A DNA stretch of 64,000 bases from Apostichopus japonicus (Eukaryota; Echinodermata; Holothuroidea; Aspidochirotida; Stichopodidae): assembly GCF_037975245.1 (NCBI RefSeq), contig NC_092568.1:3917001-3981000 (forward strand). Reading direction: 5' to 3'. The notes below the pieces were generated by a model. The model was not told the DNA's origin. It saw only the letters and a program-made list of their open reading frames with translations, and ran no database searches. The position numbers and the translations under genes were made by a program. How positions within the stretch are numbered: position 1 is the stretch's first letter; the number at the start of each line of letters is the position of its first letter. This document shows, one piece after another, positions 1-11,165 of the stretch.

Positions 1-389
1 ATTTGATATTTTTGTTATCTTTCAAAACCCTACTGATATATATTATCTCCAAACAGTTTCTAAAGTCCATTGATTTGTCGATCGGTTTGCAGTAGTAATA
101 TTATATCTAGTGAAGTATTATATAAAGTAATGGAGCAATTTGTGAATCATTTGACAGAAGATTTCCTACTATCGCTTTCCGCATGTGATTAATTCTGTTT
201 TCATAAAACTTGTATCGACGATGAAAATGTTGTGAACTGACTTTAGTAACCACTCGTGCATTAACAATTACTTCTAATATAATTGAATTACAGTGTCTTA
301 CTTTGTTCAGTTTAACCTTTAAGTAATCATTAAATTTGTTGATCAAACGCCAACTCAAAGGTATACAGAATCACAATACATTCGAAGGT
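1..389. other. unassigned DNA, left edge
   Basis: AT-rich sequence with no coding signal, repeat or RNA gene that I can recognise. It may hold more of the decayed LINE that becomes recognisable at about 390, but I see no reverse-transcriptase motif here. Confidence 0.4.
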
Positions 390-775
390 CTATATTGACT
401 GAGATGAGAAAATCTGAGCATATCTCCTCAGCTCTATATCACCTTCATTAGCTTCCAATTTAACAAAGAGGCAACTACAAACTTCTTTTGCTAACATGGA
501 AGGCCCTTCATGGGCAAACACTTCAATATGTGTGTGATCTCATCTCCCCCTTACAGCCAAGTCGTTGTCTCCGCTCTCAATATGCTAATCTCCTTATTGA
601 GCCTCGCTTCAAATTGACCCTAGATTATGGAATTCCATGCCACATAAAAACAGACATGGCCACTCACTGAGTAGTTTCAATAAACAGCTTAAAACCTTTC
701 TCTTTCAAGGCGCTTTGGAAGTGTTCCACGATATCAGCGCTATATAAATACTGATTGATGATGATGATGATATGA
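390..775 (+). mobile_element. decayed L2/CR1-like LINE 3' end (RT C-terminal region)
   Basis: The plus-strand translation across this stretch gives the hallmark C-terminal region of CR1/L2/Rex-type reverse transcriptases: KSEHISSALYHLH, then LLLTWKALHG, SDLISPLQPSR-like residues, then after a small deletion LWNSMP and LSSFNKQLKTFLFQ. Two in-frame stops interrupt it (one replaces the W of the usual LHWLP), and a frame change lies near 625. It is therefore a 5'-truncated dead copy. The 3' end reads GCGCTATATAAATACTGATT followed by a short (GAT)n tail, which is typical of this LINE group. The open frame at 488-670 is part of this remnant and is not a host gene. The clade assignment is from motif memory; L2 versus CR1 is not resolved. 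Confidence 0.8.
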
Positions 776-1450
776 TTACGCGATGATTACCATGCTGTTA
801 GATCTACCAACTAGTCAATTATTATGGACGTACTGTGAATATAGAATGACCATTATGTAAATAAACTATATTATTTTGATCAGTGTATAAGTTCATTCTT
901 CGGATTGTCTTTTAATTTATAAAAATATATCTTTTCTATATGAAATTAAAAACATATTTATAAAGTTTTAAAAAGGACAATAATAGCGTCGGAGGTTCAA
1001 AATGGATTGAAAATCTGATCCTATCAACAGTCACTTTCGCAATGATTATTAAAACTAATTTGATATTCCAATTACAGATCATTCCGTGCCAAATAGTGAT
1101 AATGAATTCATACTCTGGTCCCCTTCAAAATTGAAGTCACAAATAAACTGTAAAATCCAAGAAATTTCAAGATTCGCAAGAGTTCTCTTCGCGGCTAAAC
1201 CGGTGACATTCTTGTTAATTGTAACACTGGACAATTAAACCAGGGACATTTAGATATTCGTCTGATTTTCATCCATATATATTATATCTGGATGTGACAA
1301 ATTTACAACAAAAACTGATTTAATTCAACAATTAAAAGGACTTCTATGCAAATATGCAAATACTCGAAGTATCAAAACGTAAAATATGATAAATATTTCC
1401 ATCTTTAGAGGTTTTTTTTTTCTTCTAAATTTGATATGTCAGGAAAATAT
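776..1450. other. unassigned AT-rich DNA
   Basis: No open frame, splice-bounded exon or clear repeat was recognised between the LINE remnant and the MITE at 1458. Confidence 0.4.
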
Positions 1451-1457
1451 TCAGTTC

Positions 1458-1934
1458 CAGCCGATACTCATAGCTGGTTCAGTGACCACTGGTGCCACCT
1501 GCAACACATGTTACCGTGTTACGAATTTTAAGTAGTAATTACTAATGCACGGTTGTGGGACATGAACAGTAGTAACAGGTGTTGCAGGTGGCACCAGTAG
1601 TTACTATACTAGATATATGTTTGAATAAAGGAGATACGGTATACGCTTGATTCCAGTTCACACCTGTCTTTAAATTACGTCAAATCTTCATGCCGAGAAC
1701 GAAGAAAGGCCATGTTCGGGTATCACCATAGGCCTACTTATAGCATAAAACGACTAGATACGACTTCATATAAGAATCGCGTATTAATAAACTCGCACTC
1801 AATGGTTGGTACAGCAACTACTGTTCATGTCCCACAACCGTGCATCAGTCATTACTACTTTGTGTTCGTAACATGTGTAACATGTGTTACAGGACATGAA
1901 CTGTAGTTACTGTACGAGCCATGAGTATCGGCTG
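1458..1934. mobile_element. MITE with long terminal inverted repeats
   Basis: The left end begins CAGCCGATACTCAT and the right end is its complement (ATGAGTATCGGCTG). The inverted similarity continues inward for roughly 130-150 bp on each side and includes CACGGTTGTGGGACATGAAC and its complement. The element is 477 bp with no transposase. It is flanked by the 7-bp direct repeat TCAGTTC at 1451-1457 and 1935-1941; if one mismatch is allowed an 8-bp duplication is possible. The open frame at 1712-1906 lies mostly in the right inverted repeat and is not a gene. Superfamily is uncertain: the CA...TG ends and a 7-8 bp duplication fit hAT or a foldback element. Confidence 0.8.
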
Positions 1935-1941
1935 TCAGTTC

Positions 1942-2589
1942 ACTCTCAATAACTAGCCCACGCATTTAAAGTTATCATTTCTAAAAGGCGAAGATATAAG
2001 TCTTTCATCGAAATAAATTCTACAAGTTCCACACTACAATCTCTCACCAGGTCCGAATTAACCTATTGTCCAATAAAACTATACAGCATTATAGGCCCTC
2101 GGTGTGTTGTCGGTCCTTCAATGTTCAGATTCGTTCACGCATGACATTGAGACTTGAGAATGTTGCCCATGTATGGTCTCTATATTTTCATTTTCTGATG
2201 TGTAAAATACCAGTATCAAAACTTTAATCTGAATGATACCGTGCGGGCAACTACAAATTATGTACATTTAGAGGATTTACATTGAAAATTTTCACTGCCA
2301 TCTGCCAAGAGAGGCCTTGAAATTCATTTCTCGTTGTATCTAAAACACCAAAAACAATAGGTAATGACATCTGAAGGAAACTTTAGTTCTTTCCGTTAGC
2401 TTTAGGTCCTCCAAGCGCTTATTGTTACAAATTGGGCTATTGCAGCATGTTGACAGAGAGTAATTAAGGTTACATTCCATCCTAAAATATAATATGTCAT
2501 AATTATTTGCAAATCAACTCGAATACAAACAAATACACATAAGCGAGAATACCAAGACACATGAGAATTGTATTGCACAAAACAATATT
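1942..2589. other. unassigned DNA
   Basis: AT-rich, with no recognisable coding exon, RNA gene or element between the MITE and the lone satellite monomer. Confidence 0.35.
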
Positions 2590-2661
2590 AAATGACTATT
2601 CTTGTTACTAAGCAGGGATTAGAAGTGCGTCATCTCCTAAATAAATTCAAAACTCTCTTCT

Positions 2662-2888
2662 CTTTTGAAAGTTCACTTTATTCTTCCAAATCAAAATGTA
2701 CATGTAAAGCAAGTGCATTCTGTGCATTCATTGGTATTTATTAATCTTAATATAATTCATTTATTTTAATGACAATTTAATTTTACAAGATTGTAAATAA
2801 AATATACTAATAACAAAAATGAATCGTATTAAAAAACTGGAAGGTAAAAAAAAAGGAAATACACATTTATCGCCATTTCAAAAAAAAT
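2662..2888 (-). mobile_element. 5'-truncated LINE tail inside the lone satellite monomer
   Basis: Read on the minus strand, the 3' end is TACATTTTGATTTGGAAGAA, then AATAAAGTGAACTTTC and an A-rich end. This closely resembles the 3' end of the full-length LINE at 21104-26223 (TACATTTTGATTTTGGTTGA, AATAAAGTGAAACTTT). Similarity is clear for roughly the last 60-80 bp and is lost further in, so this is an older or sister-family copy. A probable target duplication is CTCTCTTCT at 2653-2661 and CTCGCTTCT at 2889-2897 (8 of 9). Orientation relative to the satellite is the same as for the big LINE. Confidence 0.75.
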
Positions 2889-2943
2889 CTCGCTTCTACT
2901 CAAATTAAAGGGAAAATTTAAGTAAAAAGAAAGAAAATGTACT

Positions 2944-3007
2944 AGCAGAAACCCGGGATAGTTCAGAACTCGTTCTCCCAACGCTCTCCCAACTGAGCTA
3001 TTTCGGC
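2944..3007 (-). pseudogene. tRNA-Phe-like pseudogene of the lone monomer
   Basis: The minus strand retains a G1-type 5' end, the A-box region and the acceptor 3' side. An internal deletion has removed the anticodon arm and the 5' half of the T-arm, leaving 64 nt instead of about 108 in the array units. The 3' acceptor also has substitutions. It cannot form a tRNA fold or a B-box. Confidence 0.8.
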
Positions 3008-3359
3008 AGATAGGAAAAGATAGTAAAGATGCCATTAAATAATAAACAATTATTTTGATGATGCATAAATTTAAATCTAAAGTGACTTCTCTTAAAAGGA
3101 TTGTCTGGTGGCCCAAAGAAGTTACCTTAAAAAATAGTAAATAATTTTCCAAACATGTTGTCAAAGTATGAGAACGCTAATGTTGCGTTTGACAGAGAAA
3201 CGATTTTTTAATCGTTATGGATAGACATTTCAAATATGATTTGAACAGTACAATACGTGACGTCAGCTCTGCCATAGCAGATTGCGTCATAACCCACCCT
3301 CCGCACAGTACCTATACGGTAATCACAACAAAAACAGCGTTTGTATACAGATAAATTTC

Positions 3360-3690
3360 TTCCTTAATTTCTGGTGAAATTTCTTTAAAATTAGATATGT
3401 TTTCAAAAACTCCTTAAGCCGCCATCTACTTGATCGGTGGTTCCGTGGTCTTTGTGTAACACAAGGTAAATTTTAACAGCAGACTCTGAGTTGTTCAGGC
3501 TATACATCGCGCTATCCAGCTCTCCAACGCGATAAATGTTCGCATGCACTACGACGTTGTCACAGAGTGTTAGCACCAATCAAAATAGATCTCAGAAAAG
3601 ATTTAGGGTTTCAGCCAATCGCAGGCATTTCCTGGATAAACAACATGTCTGCGCCATTGTGTAAACTTATGCCGATCCCGGTTTCAGTAG
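3360..3690. repeat. duplicated block, copy A (partner at 18480-18935)
   Basis: 3360-3540 matches 18720-18900 in the same orientation; shared blocks include CTCCTTAAGCC, GATCGGTGGTT, GTGGTCTTTGTGTAACACAAG and TTTTAACAGCAG. 3540-3690 matches 18480-18615 in inverted orientation; shared blocks include TTAGCACCAATCAAAATAGA, TTTCAGCCAATCGC and ATGTCTGCGCC. Two CCAAT boxes sit just before the shared ATG, so this could be a duplicated promoter and first exon. The ATG at 3644 opens only a short frame with no clear splice donor, so I do not call a gene. A transposable element is an equally good explanation. Confidence 0.65.
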
Positions 3691-4084
3691 TGTACATGGA
3701 ATTACGTACTAATAGCCAAGGCCTATACTAGTTACAGTCACTTTATTACGCTGAACAACCAAAGTGAAGGCTTCAGTTCCTATTTTTGATATGAACGCAA
3801 TGCATGTGTGCCCTGTGACTGTGCTGAGGACTAGCAGGTAAAAGTGGTCGGATTTTCACAAAATAACGTTATTGCGTTATATTGACAAATTGACAATTCG
3901 TCCATATGAGTCAGTTACACACTGAGACGTGAGACTGGAGTAGGCTAGGCCCTAATAATTAAATAGGCAAAGGCCTAACGTTTACAGCTCGTATGGCACC
4001 TGTACCTATTTATCTGAAAACCAAACTCATGATGAGGGACGTGTTGAAGATTCATGTGGATCTTCCAGGCAGGTAGGTCTAGGC

Positions 4085-4569
4085 CAGGGTTGTCCAACCT
4101 TTTGCAGAGGAGGGCCACATGGAATGATTATGATGAAGGAGGGGGCCGCATGAACCCTAGCCTACGCTCGATTTTTTGCCCGAAGCCCAAGGCAACAAAA
4201 TGTGAGCACTGCGAGCAGAGCGCACTGATTATACAGTTGTTATTCCGCCGATTTGAAGTAAGCTTTCACATTCATATGGTACGGATTCTAAAGTCAGGCC
4301 CTAATGGTACTGATTTATTTTCCGTCCTGATAAAACGGATGAACGGACCGTCCGCCCCTCCTCCCTCCTCCACTGAGAGAGTGTCACAAAAACTGACCTG
4401 TATGCAGTTTTTTGGACGCAGAAGGTTCGGATGATGATTATATAGCTTCAAATTGTTATCAATATATCTGCTCACTAAAATTTCGCACCGTAGATAATCT
4501 CTGGCGGGCCGGACGCAGCCTTGAGGTGGGTCGGACTGTGGCCCGCGGGCCGTAGGTTGGACAACCCTG
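4085..4569. mobile_element. non-autonomous hAT element, 485 bp
   Basis: The terminal inverted repeats are CAGGGTTGTCCAACCT at the left and AGGTTGGACAACCCTG at the right. An exact 8-bp target duplication, GTCTAGGC, lies at 4077-4084 and 4570-4577. These ends and the 8-bp duplication are diagnostic of hAT (the CAGGGTTGTCC type resembles Charlie/Tip100 elements). No transposase is present; the open frames on both strands here (4054-4434, 4272-4475) have no recognisable product. The internal stretch 4241-4297 is also found, inverted, at 55261-55318. Confidence 0.9.
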
Positions 4570-4577
4570 GTCTAGGC

Positions 4578-7480
4578 TATATAATGTTTCTTCTCCAGTC
4601 CTACATTTTGTTCAAACAAGAAGATATTATTCCTACTTCCCCATGATATTTCAGAAATATGATAGATTTGAAGACAAACAAAGTTCTGATTGAGATATTG
4701 AAATGCAATGGTCTCCAACTGTGTAAACTCATTGAACTTCAATAGGCCTGTACATGTTATGATATTCGTTGTAAATTGATTGTGCCATTAATAACATTGT
4801 CTGCAAAAAAAAACATTTTTACAGGTTGCACAAGATTATTCTTCCCCTGATGAAGTCTTCTCAAAATAGGTGGGCTGTGTGGAATGCAATGTATTTTCCA
4901 TATAGTGGAGACTTACTCCACATCCATGACTTACTCCACATTCATCATATTCATACATTCATCTGCTGATGGTTCTCCAAAGTTTCATTCCCTACAGTAT
5001 GTGTGGCAATTGTATTGAGGTATGATTTGTTCTTTGACATTCAACTCCAAAATTGGACTTCAGTTTTAAAGTTCCAGGTGCTAGAAACATAGACCAAATT
5101 GATTTTTTTCTTTTTGGAACTTGTTAGGCCATTATATAATCTGTTCTGGTGATGCAGAATTCATTCAGCAGATGGTTCAATTCCATCAACAGATATCATA
5201 CAGCCATACAGTTTCCAAAAAGAAGGTCAAGTATTCGGCACCATCATGAGACTTGTAACAAAAGGAATTACAGGATTTTTCAATGGCAAAGCTCTCGTTG
5301 AATTTCCTCACATTGTCTACATAGGAATTTTCTCTGTGATAATCTAGCTTTCTAGTGTCAATCACTCTACATAGCAAATGCGAACAGTAGGGGTTATTTT
5401 AAAGTTATCATGACTTCATTATAGACCATCCACTGGTGTTCCAATGAAAGGCTCAAAATGAGTTGTTAGCTCGGCAGCTAACTTCAGATTAAACAACAAC
5501 AAAAACTGTTTAAAGAAAATGTGTTTGGATGGTGCCATCTCAGACTTTGGAACTACTGGAACAGATAACTATTATAGAGAAGAACAGCTCTCAGCAAACT
5601 GGTTATCCAACATAAGCCATGTGTATGGAAATGTCTGTAGTTAGTGGACCTGAAGTTTCCCACCGGGATGCTCTGTAGGCTAGTGTAGGCCCATATGTTT
5701 AAACAAAAGAAATTTTTATTACACACATAGGCATACATTTCTCATCAGCGAAACAAATTGTTGAACTATGCAAATATTACAGCATGTTGGCATGGCTGAG
5801 CTAACATTGGATGATTTTGAGCACCTCTTGTAAAGCCAATGTGTTCATAAGCACCATTAGATGACTGGAAAAAAACCCGATATTTTCACTTGTATGTAAT
5901 CCATTTGTGCTTAACTTTGCACCTAATCACCCCAGATAAAGTTATCATGAACAATGTTCATCTTGTATAGTGTTCTCCATAAATTCTCCCTTCGTATTTG
6001 CTATTCTGTGTTCCCCAGTTTTCCATTAAGGACATGCATTAGTCACTGAATCACATATATTATCTGTCTAGTTTTTGTCCATTTTAGGGCACTGTACCAC
6101 CCCAGAAGTGTTTAATACTGAAACTGGTAAATGGAAAGTGGTGGACACAGCATACATAAGCCTATGGAGAATTGGGGACAGCATAATGAACACATAAATT
6201 GGTGTCACTGTTCCTGTGGCTATGTAAAGGTCTCTTGTAATTTCTTTATATTCTTGCAAGGAAAAAGTTAATGAGTAAAATGTTTTGTGCAGCATAGAGG
6301 CCCGGTAAAGAAAGTAGATATGCATTGAGAGTGTTTCAAGTAAATCACTAATTCCAGGTGGGGTTCCTCTTAAAGGTGTACTTTATTGGCTAACTATGCT
6401 AGATATTCAAATATGGTCACCTTTGGTCAATATTCTTAAACTTTTTTTTTATTACAAACTTTGAAGAAAATTCCTAACTGGGACATTTAGTCATCTTGTG
6501 TGTTCCTTAAAATTTCTGAGAACAGTTTGTATAGTAAAGACCTCCAGGAAAGTACTTTTGAAAACTTCTAGCAGTTATAGCATGCTAGAATTTGGGGCCT
6601 ATACTGACTACCTTTAAAGCCAAAAGTTCGACTAATCTCTGTTCCAAAATACCCCCAAAAAGTATGAACAAGTATTGTTATTCTATAGTGGCTGACACTG
6701 GGAACCACCACCTGCCAGTAAGCACTTTGTAGTACTTTAGGGTGGAGGTTGAGGGGCTGGAGGTATCTGACTAAAACTGAGAGGTGTTGCCAATTAGAAG
6801 CATAAACACAGTATGTCTTCAGGGAAACAATATTCTTGATAGGATTACAAGCAAATCACTTATAACAAAGAAGAAATGGAAAAATAGAGGCTTAACTTTA
6901 AACATGAAAGTAACCTATGGGTTTTCTCTCCTGACCAATGCAGTAAGTACAAGGCACCTTTCAGTATGTGAAATGATTGTGTTTATCCTATGGTTTTAAT
7001 TTGTTCTATACTTCTAGAAATAATTAAAAATTCATTGAATTCAATGCATCATACTCATGGTTTCGTGGGCAATGACTTTGTTTAATACCCTGTAATAACA
7101 AGGACACCTTGAAGCAGGAGCCACGACAAAGCAAAAACATGAGAAATGATCTGCAGAAAGTTATGAACAGTTGTTAATTTTGTTTTCTTAACTTCCTGAA
7201 ATCTACGAAATATATTGTATTGCTTCCTAACTATTCGTTTATTTTACTACATTTTATTCATGAAGGCACCAATTCAATGCAAAGTGTGTTACTCGAGATG
7301 CCTCGACGATGGAAACAGTTGCTGACAACATCTGAAGTACGGTGGTTTGGAGCACTCAATGTTTCTGTGGTCCAAGCATGTTGCAGCATTTGTTGAGTGA
7401 AATAGTGAACCATGATAACTTACACCCATCCATTAAGAAAAGCGGAGGGGTGAGGTGGGGGAGGGTGGGCGGGTCGAGAG
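4578..7480. other. 2.9 kb without a recognised gene
   Basis: I find no conserved protein motif, tRNA or rRNA, and no element with matched ends. Short open frames on both strands (for example 5186-5377, 6068-6325, 6784-6999) have no recognisable sequence and no supporting splice signals. It could be intronic or intergenic. Confidence 0.4.
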
Positions 7481-7518
7481 TTTCAGGTACACCAATCCAT
7501 GGGCAACTTAATGTATAA

Positions 7519-7775
7519 ATGCCTTTTATTATTATTAATCATCGTCATTCTTATTGTTGTTATTATTATTATTGTTGTTGTTTTTACTATTATTACTTTT
7601 ATTATGATTATCGTCATTGTCATCCTCATCATTCTTATTGCTATTATTATTTTTGTTGTTGTTACTATGATTACTATTGTTATCTTTATCATCATCATTC
7701 TTATTATTATTGTTGTTGTTACTATTATTGTCGTCATTATCATCATTATCATCATTATTTCTATTATTAAGTCTT
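7519..7775. repeat. degenerate trinucleotide (ATT/GTT/ATC) microsatellite
   Basis: About 255 bp made almost entirely of TNN triplets (ATT, GTT, ATC, ACT) in one register. The strict 3-bp period keeps several frames open on both strands, giving low-complexity translations rich in I/V, in S/L, in Y/H/C or in M/T. These are artefacts of the simple repeat and not genes. The flank at 7441-7480 is G-rich. Confidence 0.9.
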
Positions 7776-8083
7776 CGGAGGGGGTGGAGTGGTATAGGTA
7801 ACTGGGATTGTAATGACGTTTACAGTACATTTACAGTACAGTTTATTTCAAGCTCCTTATCACATCTTTTCTCTTACCCTATATATTCATATTTTGTGTA
7901 CCTCGTGTATTTTTACATTTATACTATATTTTTGGTTTGAAATAAAAAGAATAAAATAGAAAAGTCTGAGTCATTGTATTTCAGTTGCTGTAGTTCTCTG
8001 GGGCATTATATCCAGAAAGAGACCTCTTTTGATTCCTTGACAAAGACTAAAGAAATCAATGCGATGGTGATTGTGTGGGATGG

Positions 8084-8112
8084 TGCGTGTGCGTGTGTGT
8101 GTGTGTGTGTAT
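8084..8112. repeat. (GT)n microsatellite
   Basis: A short GT run with a GTGC interruption at the left, inside the larger degenerate repeat region that starts near 8120. Confidence 0.85.
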
Positions 8113-8119
8113 GAGAACC

Positions 8120-8870
8120 TTTCTTGTAAACACGATATCTCAACAATTGAAGCTTGTATGTAACTCATACTCTTCATATGGGTAACCCATATTAGGAAAA
8201 AGACTACTATTGTTTTTGGTGGAGGTCAAAGGTCATTTGAGGTCACCAGAGGTCAAACTAAAAAACCTCTTAAACTGCTTATAAACACAATATCTTGTAG
8301 GAAGGGGTAACTTGGAAGGATTTCATACTTAGTATGTAGATGGCCCATATTGTGTAGGAGATCCCTATTATATTGGACGCGGGTCAACAGTTATGTGAGG
8401 TCAGCAGATCTGAGGTGAAAGTCTGAAAATCTTGTGAGAAATTACTCTAAAAGTGAAATTGCGTTAAGGTACAAACAAAGCACGTAGATTGCCTTTGGTG
8501 AGAACAAAATCGCTGTGGAATTTCATGCGTGTCAAATTTCCTTTGAGGTCAAGAGAAGTAGTTTTCAGAAAACCCAATCTACGGTACCCAACATCGACCA
8601 TACTGTCATCACATACATGTTTCTGCATTACGATCATGATGCACAAGCCTATATCATTTCGTCGTCCGGAGCAGGCATCCGTACAAAACTGTCGCAACGA
8701 AACCGGTGTACGAGCTGCATTTCGCGTAAGTTGCTGGGTTCCTGTAGGTTCTCTCTGGCCAGTATCTTTGTAGTAAGCAATAAGATTTTGATATGTACTT
8801 GGTATGTCGATGATCCATATCAATTAAATAACCCTATTGTTTTGGTGAAGGTCAATACAGCCCAAACTGT
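8120..8870 (+). repeat. degenerate tandem repeat with AGGTCA motifs
   Basis: Three diverged segments share the same order of motifs: TTGTAAACACGATATCTCAA or similar, GTATGTAACTCATA or similar, CCCATATT, CCTATTGTTTTTGGTG or similar, then one or more AGGTCA hexamers. They begin near 8126, 8276 and 8770. The first copy contains AGGTCAAAGGTCA (two hexamers one base apart, 8223-8237) and two further AGGTCA copies within 25 bp. Open frames on both strands at 8464-8910 have no recognised homology. It is probably a transposon fragment or a minisatellite. Confidence 0.55.
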
Positions 8871-10460
8871 GAATAACCTACAAACATGGTATATCCAAAT
8901 CTCTAGTTGAAATCAAAGCCCTAACAAAACTTCTCCTATGGGCCCGGCAAGGAATCACTAAATCTTTGACTTTCTGGTTTCTTATTTGTTCATTACTAGG
9001 CTGCTCATTGCCCTTTTGTAAATGATGTTCTTATCCTTTAAGAAAAGTGGATAATAAAGAAAAATACCACAGCAGCACGGCTAATAAATGAGCAGTGATG
9101 TAAGATGTTTGAATAGCTAACCACCGGACCAAAGTTCAGCAGGCTGATTCGAAATATACCAATAACAGATGAGAACAATTTGCGGAAGGAAGGAGTGCTT
9201 CTAAATAAACCTTCACATGATCAGCTATACACAATAATGCACATGTTTTGTAGCATATATAGTCCAATACACCTGTTTTCTCAAAGGTATTCCGTAAGAG
9301 TGGGGGGGGGGTCTTTAAAGGGGGTGGGGGTCCGATCTTCTAATTTTATGACTTAGTGGGTCACTATAGTTCCCAAACATATTCGAGACGGATGCTCATA
9401 CCATTTCTGGTTTAGAAGGTTAAAGGTTAAAGTGCTAAACTGGCCATATTTTCAAACTGAGGCTAAAAATCGAAAGAAACTTGCAGAACTAATAGTTTCT
9501 ATGGAAAACTTCCCCACCTTCCAAACGAGTGTGATAACGTCACAGAATCACAGGAGAATGGCATGTCCAAAATATTAAAGTCTTAAGAAAGTCAAAATCT
9601 TGGTTGGAACTAAAATTTATATGTGCGGCATTCAGTGGAAAGGATTTCGATTTCGAAAAGAATTTTCGAAACAATTATGGCGTTAACCCACACCCTATAG
9701 GTTTACCATTAGGATTAGCCTGATTAATTATGGTGTCTAAATGAAGAGGTCTATAGGAAGCTGAACCTCCGAATGCATATTATGGCAGACCATTGCTTTC
9801 ACGTGATATCCATGTACAAGCTCATTGGAAGTTGCTCTCCATGTGAGGGCGTTTCATAAGAATACTTTCTAAGGCAAACCCCACAGTACTGGAAAGATCT
9901 GTGAACCTGAAACTTATAATTACCTTGAAAGCTAATTGGAAAGGTACGTTTTGTAAATTAAATCCCGATTTTCCCGTCTTTTAACTCCAAGCGGATGTGA
10001 CGTATTCGTGTACGTCAATAAGTCGGAAATGCAACATTCAATGGCATAATAATTTGTGGCGTATATATACAGCATGACATTTTCTCTTACTTCTTAAGTT
10101 TCACATCTTTTCTTATACTTGAATAAAAGGCGGCATGTTAAAAAGACATACAAAAATTTAAAAAATATAATAAAAAAATTACCAGAGGTCGGAGGCAATG
10201 GATATGACATTGCAAAACTGAGCTTTGTCTTTATTATTTAAATATAGAATTTCAAGCCAGTCGGGCAAAGTTTACATTGGCGCAAAATACCGCTCCACAA
10301 TATAACGTCATAAAAATCGATAAAAATACTGTTTGTGATAGAATTGGACTCGCTGGGTCCATTGATGCAATGATCAGGACGATCAAATGCATTATTGTAG
10401 GGATTGAGAGGAGAATGAAAGGGTAGATAATTATGATATCATTCCGAGTCTATACAGCTA
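8871..10460. other. 1.6 kb without a recognised gene
   Basis: A G-run at about 9300 is the only simple feature. No coding exon or element with paired ends was found. Confidence 0.4.
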
Positions 10461-10468
10461 GGGGAGGC

Positions 10469-11157
10469 CAGTGGCGTAGCCAGAGGGAGCCAGGTTCTTT
10501 TCTTCTTCAAATTTGCTTTGTGCTACAGTCTTGCCCCCCCCCCCCCCAAATGAGATCCAGTGATGTATTCAAAATTATACTTTTTTTTAAACATTTCTTC
10601 GAGTTCTGATCACAAGTATGATACCTCAGGGCTCATGTTCATACTTCATGTAAGGTCAGAACTTGGTAATCAGACCGAAATATTATACATTTTGGGCCTT
10701 CATCATACCCACATACGGAGACCGTTGATCAATATCGTCCTACAGAATAAGCGCCAATAATTTGGCCAGTTCTATAACCGTCACAAACTAACGCTAGCAA
10801 CCCATGTTTATTTTCAGCGACCAATGATGCCACTTGTGGAGAATATTCACTGCACGTATAGGTCCTATAGGCCTAGTGAAACTTGTTTCTGTGGGAATCT
10901 GGGCATGTTGTGAATTCGAGTAGCAAATTTATTCACTGTATCCTTTTCATATTTGCGGAATTATGCAGAAACCACGACGACTGTCTCCGCAATAGAGGTA
11001 AATTAAGTTAAAGTGTGTCATGTTCCACTGAACCATTAGATGTGTATTTGTGCAGACGAGGTTCCCGTTAATACATATATTTCTTGGTAATTCCTACCAT
11101 CAACCCCTCTTAAGAAAAATCTTGCCCCCTTACAATTGAATGTTGGCTACGCCACAG
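10469..11157. mobile_element. non-autonomous hAT element, 689 bp
   Basis: The left end is CAGTGGCGTAGCCA and the right end, read in complement, is CTGTGGCGTAGCCA (one mismatch near the tip). The target duplication is GGGGAGGC (10461-10468) and TGGGAGGC (11158-11165), 7 of 8. The CAGTGGCGTAGCC terminus is a common hAT end in aquatic animals. No transposase is seen, and a poly-C tract lies near 10535-10550. The open frame at 10560-10760 is internal and unrecognised. Confidence 0.85.
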
Positions 11158-11165
11158 TGGGAGGC

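Larger units (their letters stand above)
2590..3115 (-). repeat. lone degenerate monomer of the tRNA-Phe-like satellite
   Basis: Outside the inserted LINE tail, this stretch matches the ~286-bp unit of the large array. The left part carries TGACT...CTAAGCAGGGATTAGAAG and AATAAATTCAAAAC. The right part carries AAGAAAGAAAATGTACT, the tRNA-Phe-like block, ATTAAATAATAAACAATT and AGTGACTTCTCTT. Together these form just over one monomer in the same orientation as the array (tRNA on the minus strand). Divergence is much higher than within the array, so this is an old copy. It could be a remnant of an ancient array or a dispersed single insertion. Confidence 0.85.

Noticed and set aside
2829-3164. 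111-codon minus-strand frame
   Set aside because: It spans the lone satellite monomer and the LINE tail, and is a chance frame in a pseudogene region.
4054-4475. Open frames of 126 and 67 codons on opposite strands
   Set aside because: Both lie mostly in the 485-bp hAT MITE, and neither shows transposase motifs.
7483-7940. Overlapping open frames of up to 115 codons on both strands
   Set aside because: Produced by a triplet microsatellite whose 3-bp period excludes stops; the translations are low complexity.
8464-8910. Three overlapping frames of 94-131 codons
   Set aside because: No recognisable motif, mutual overlap on both strands, and location in a degenerate repeat.
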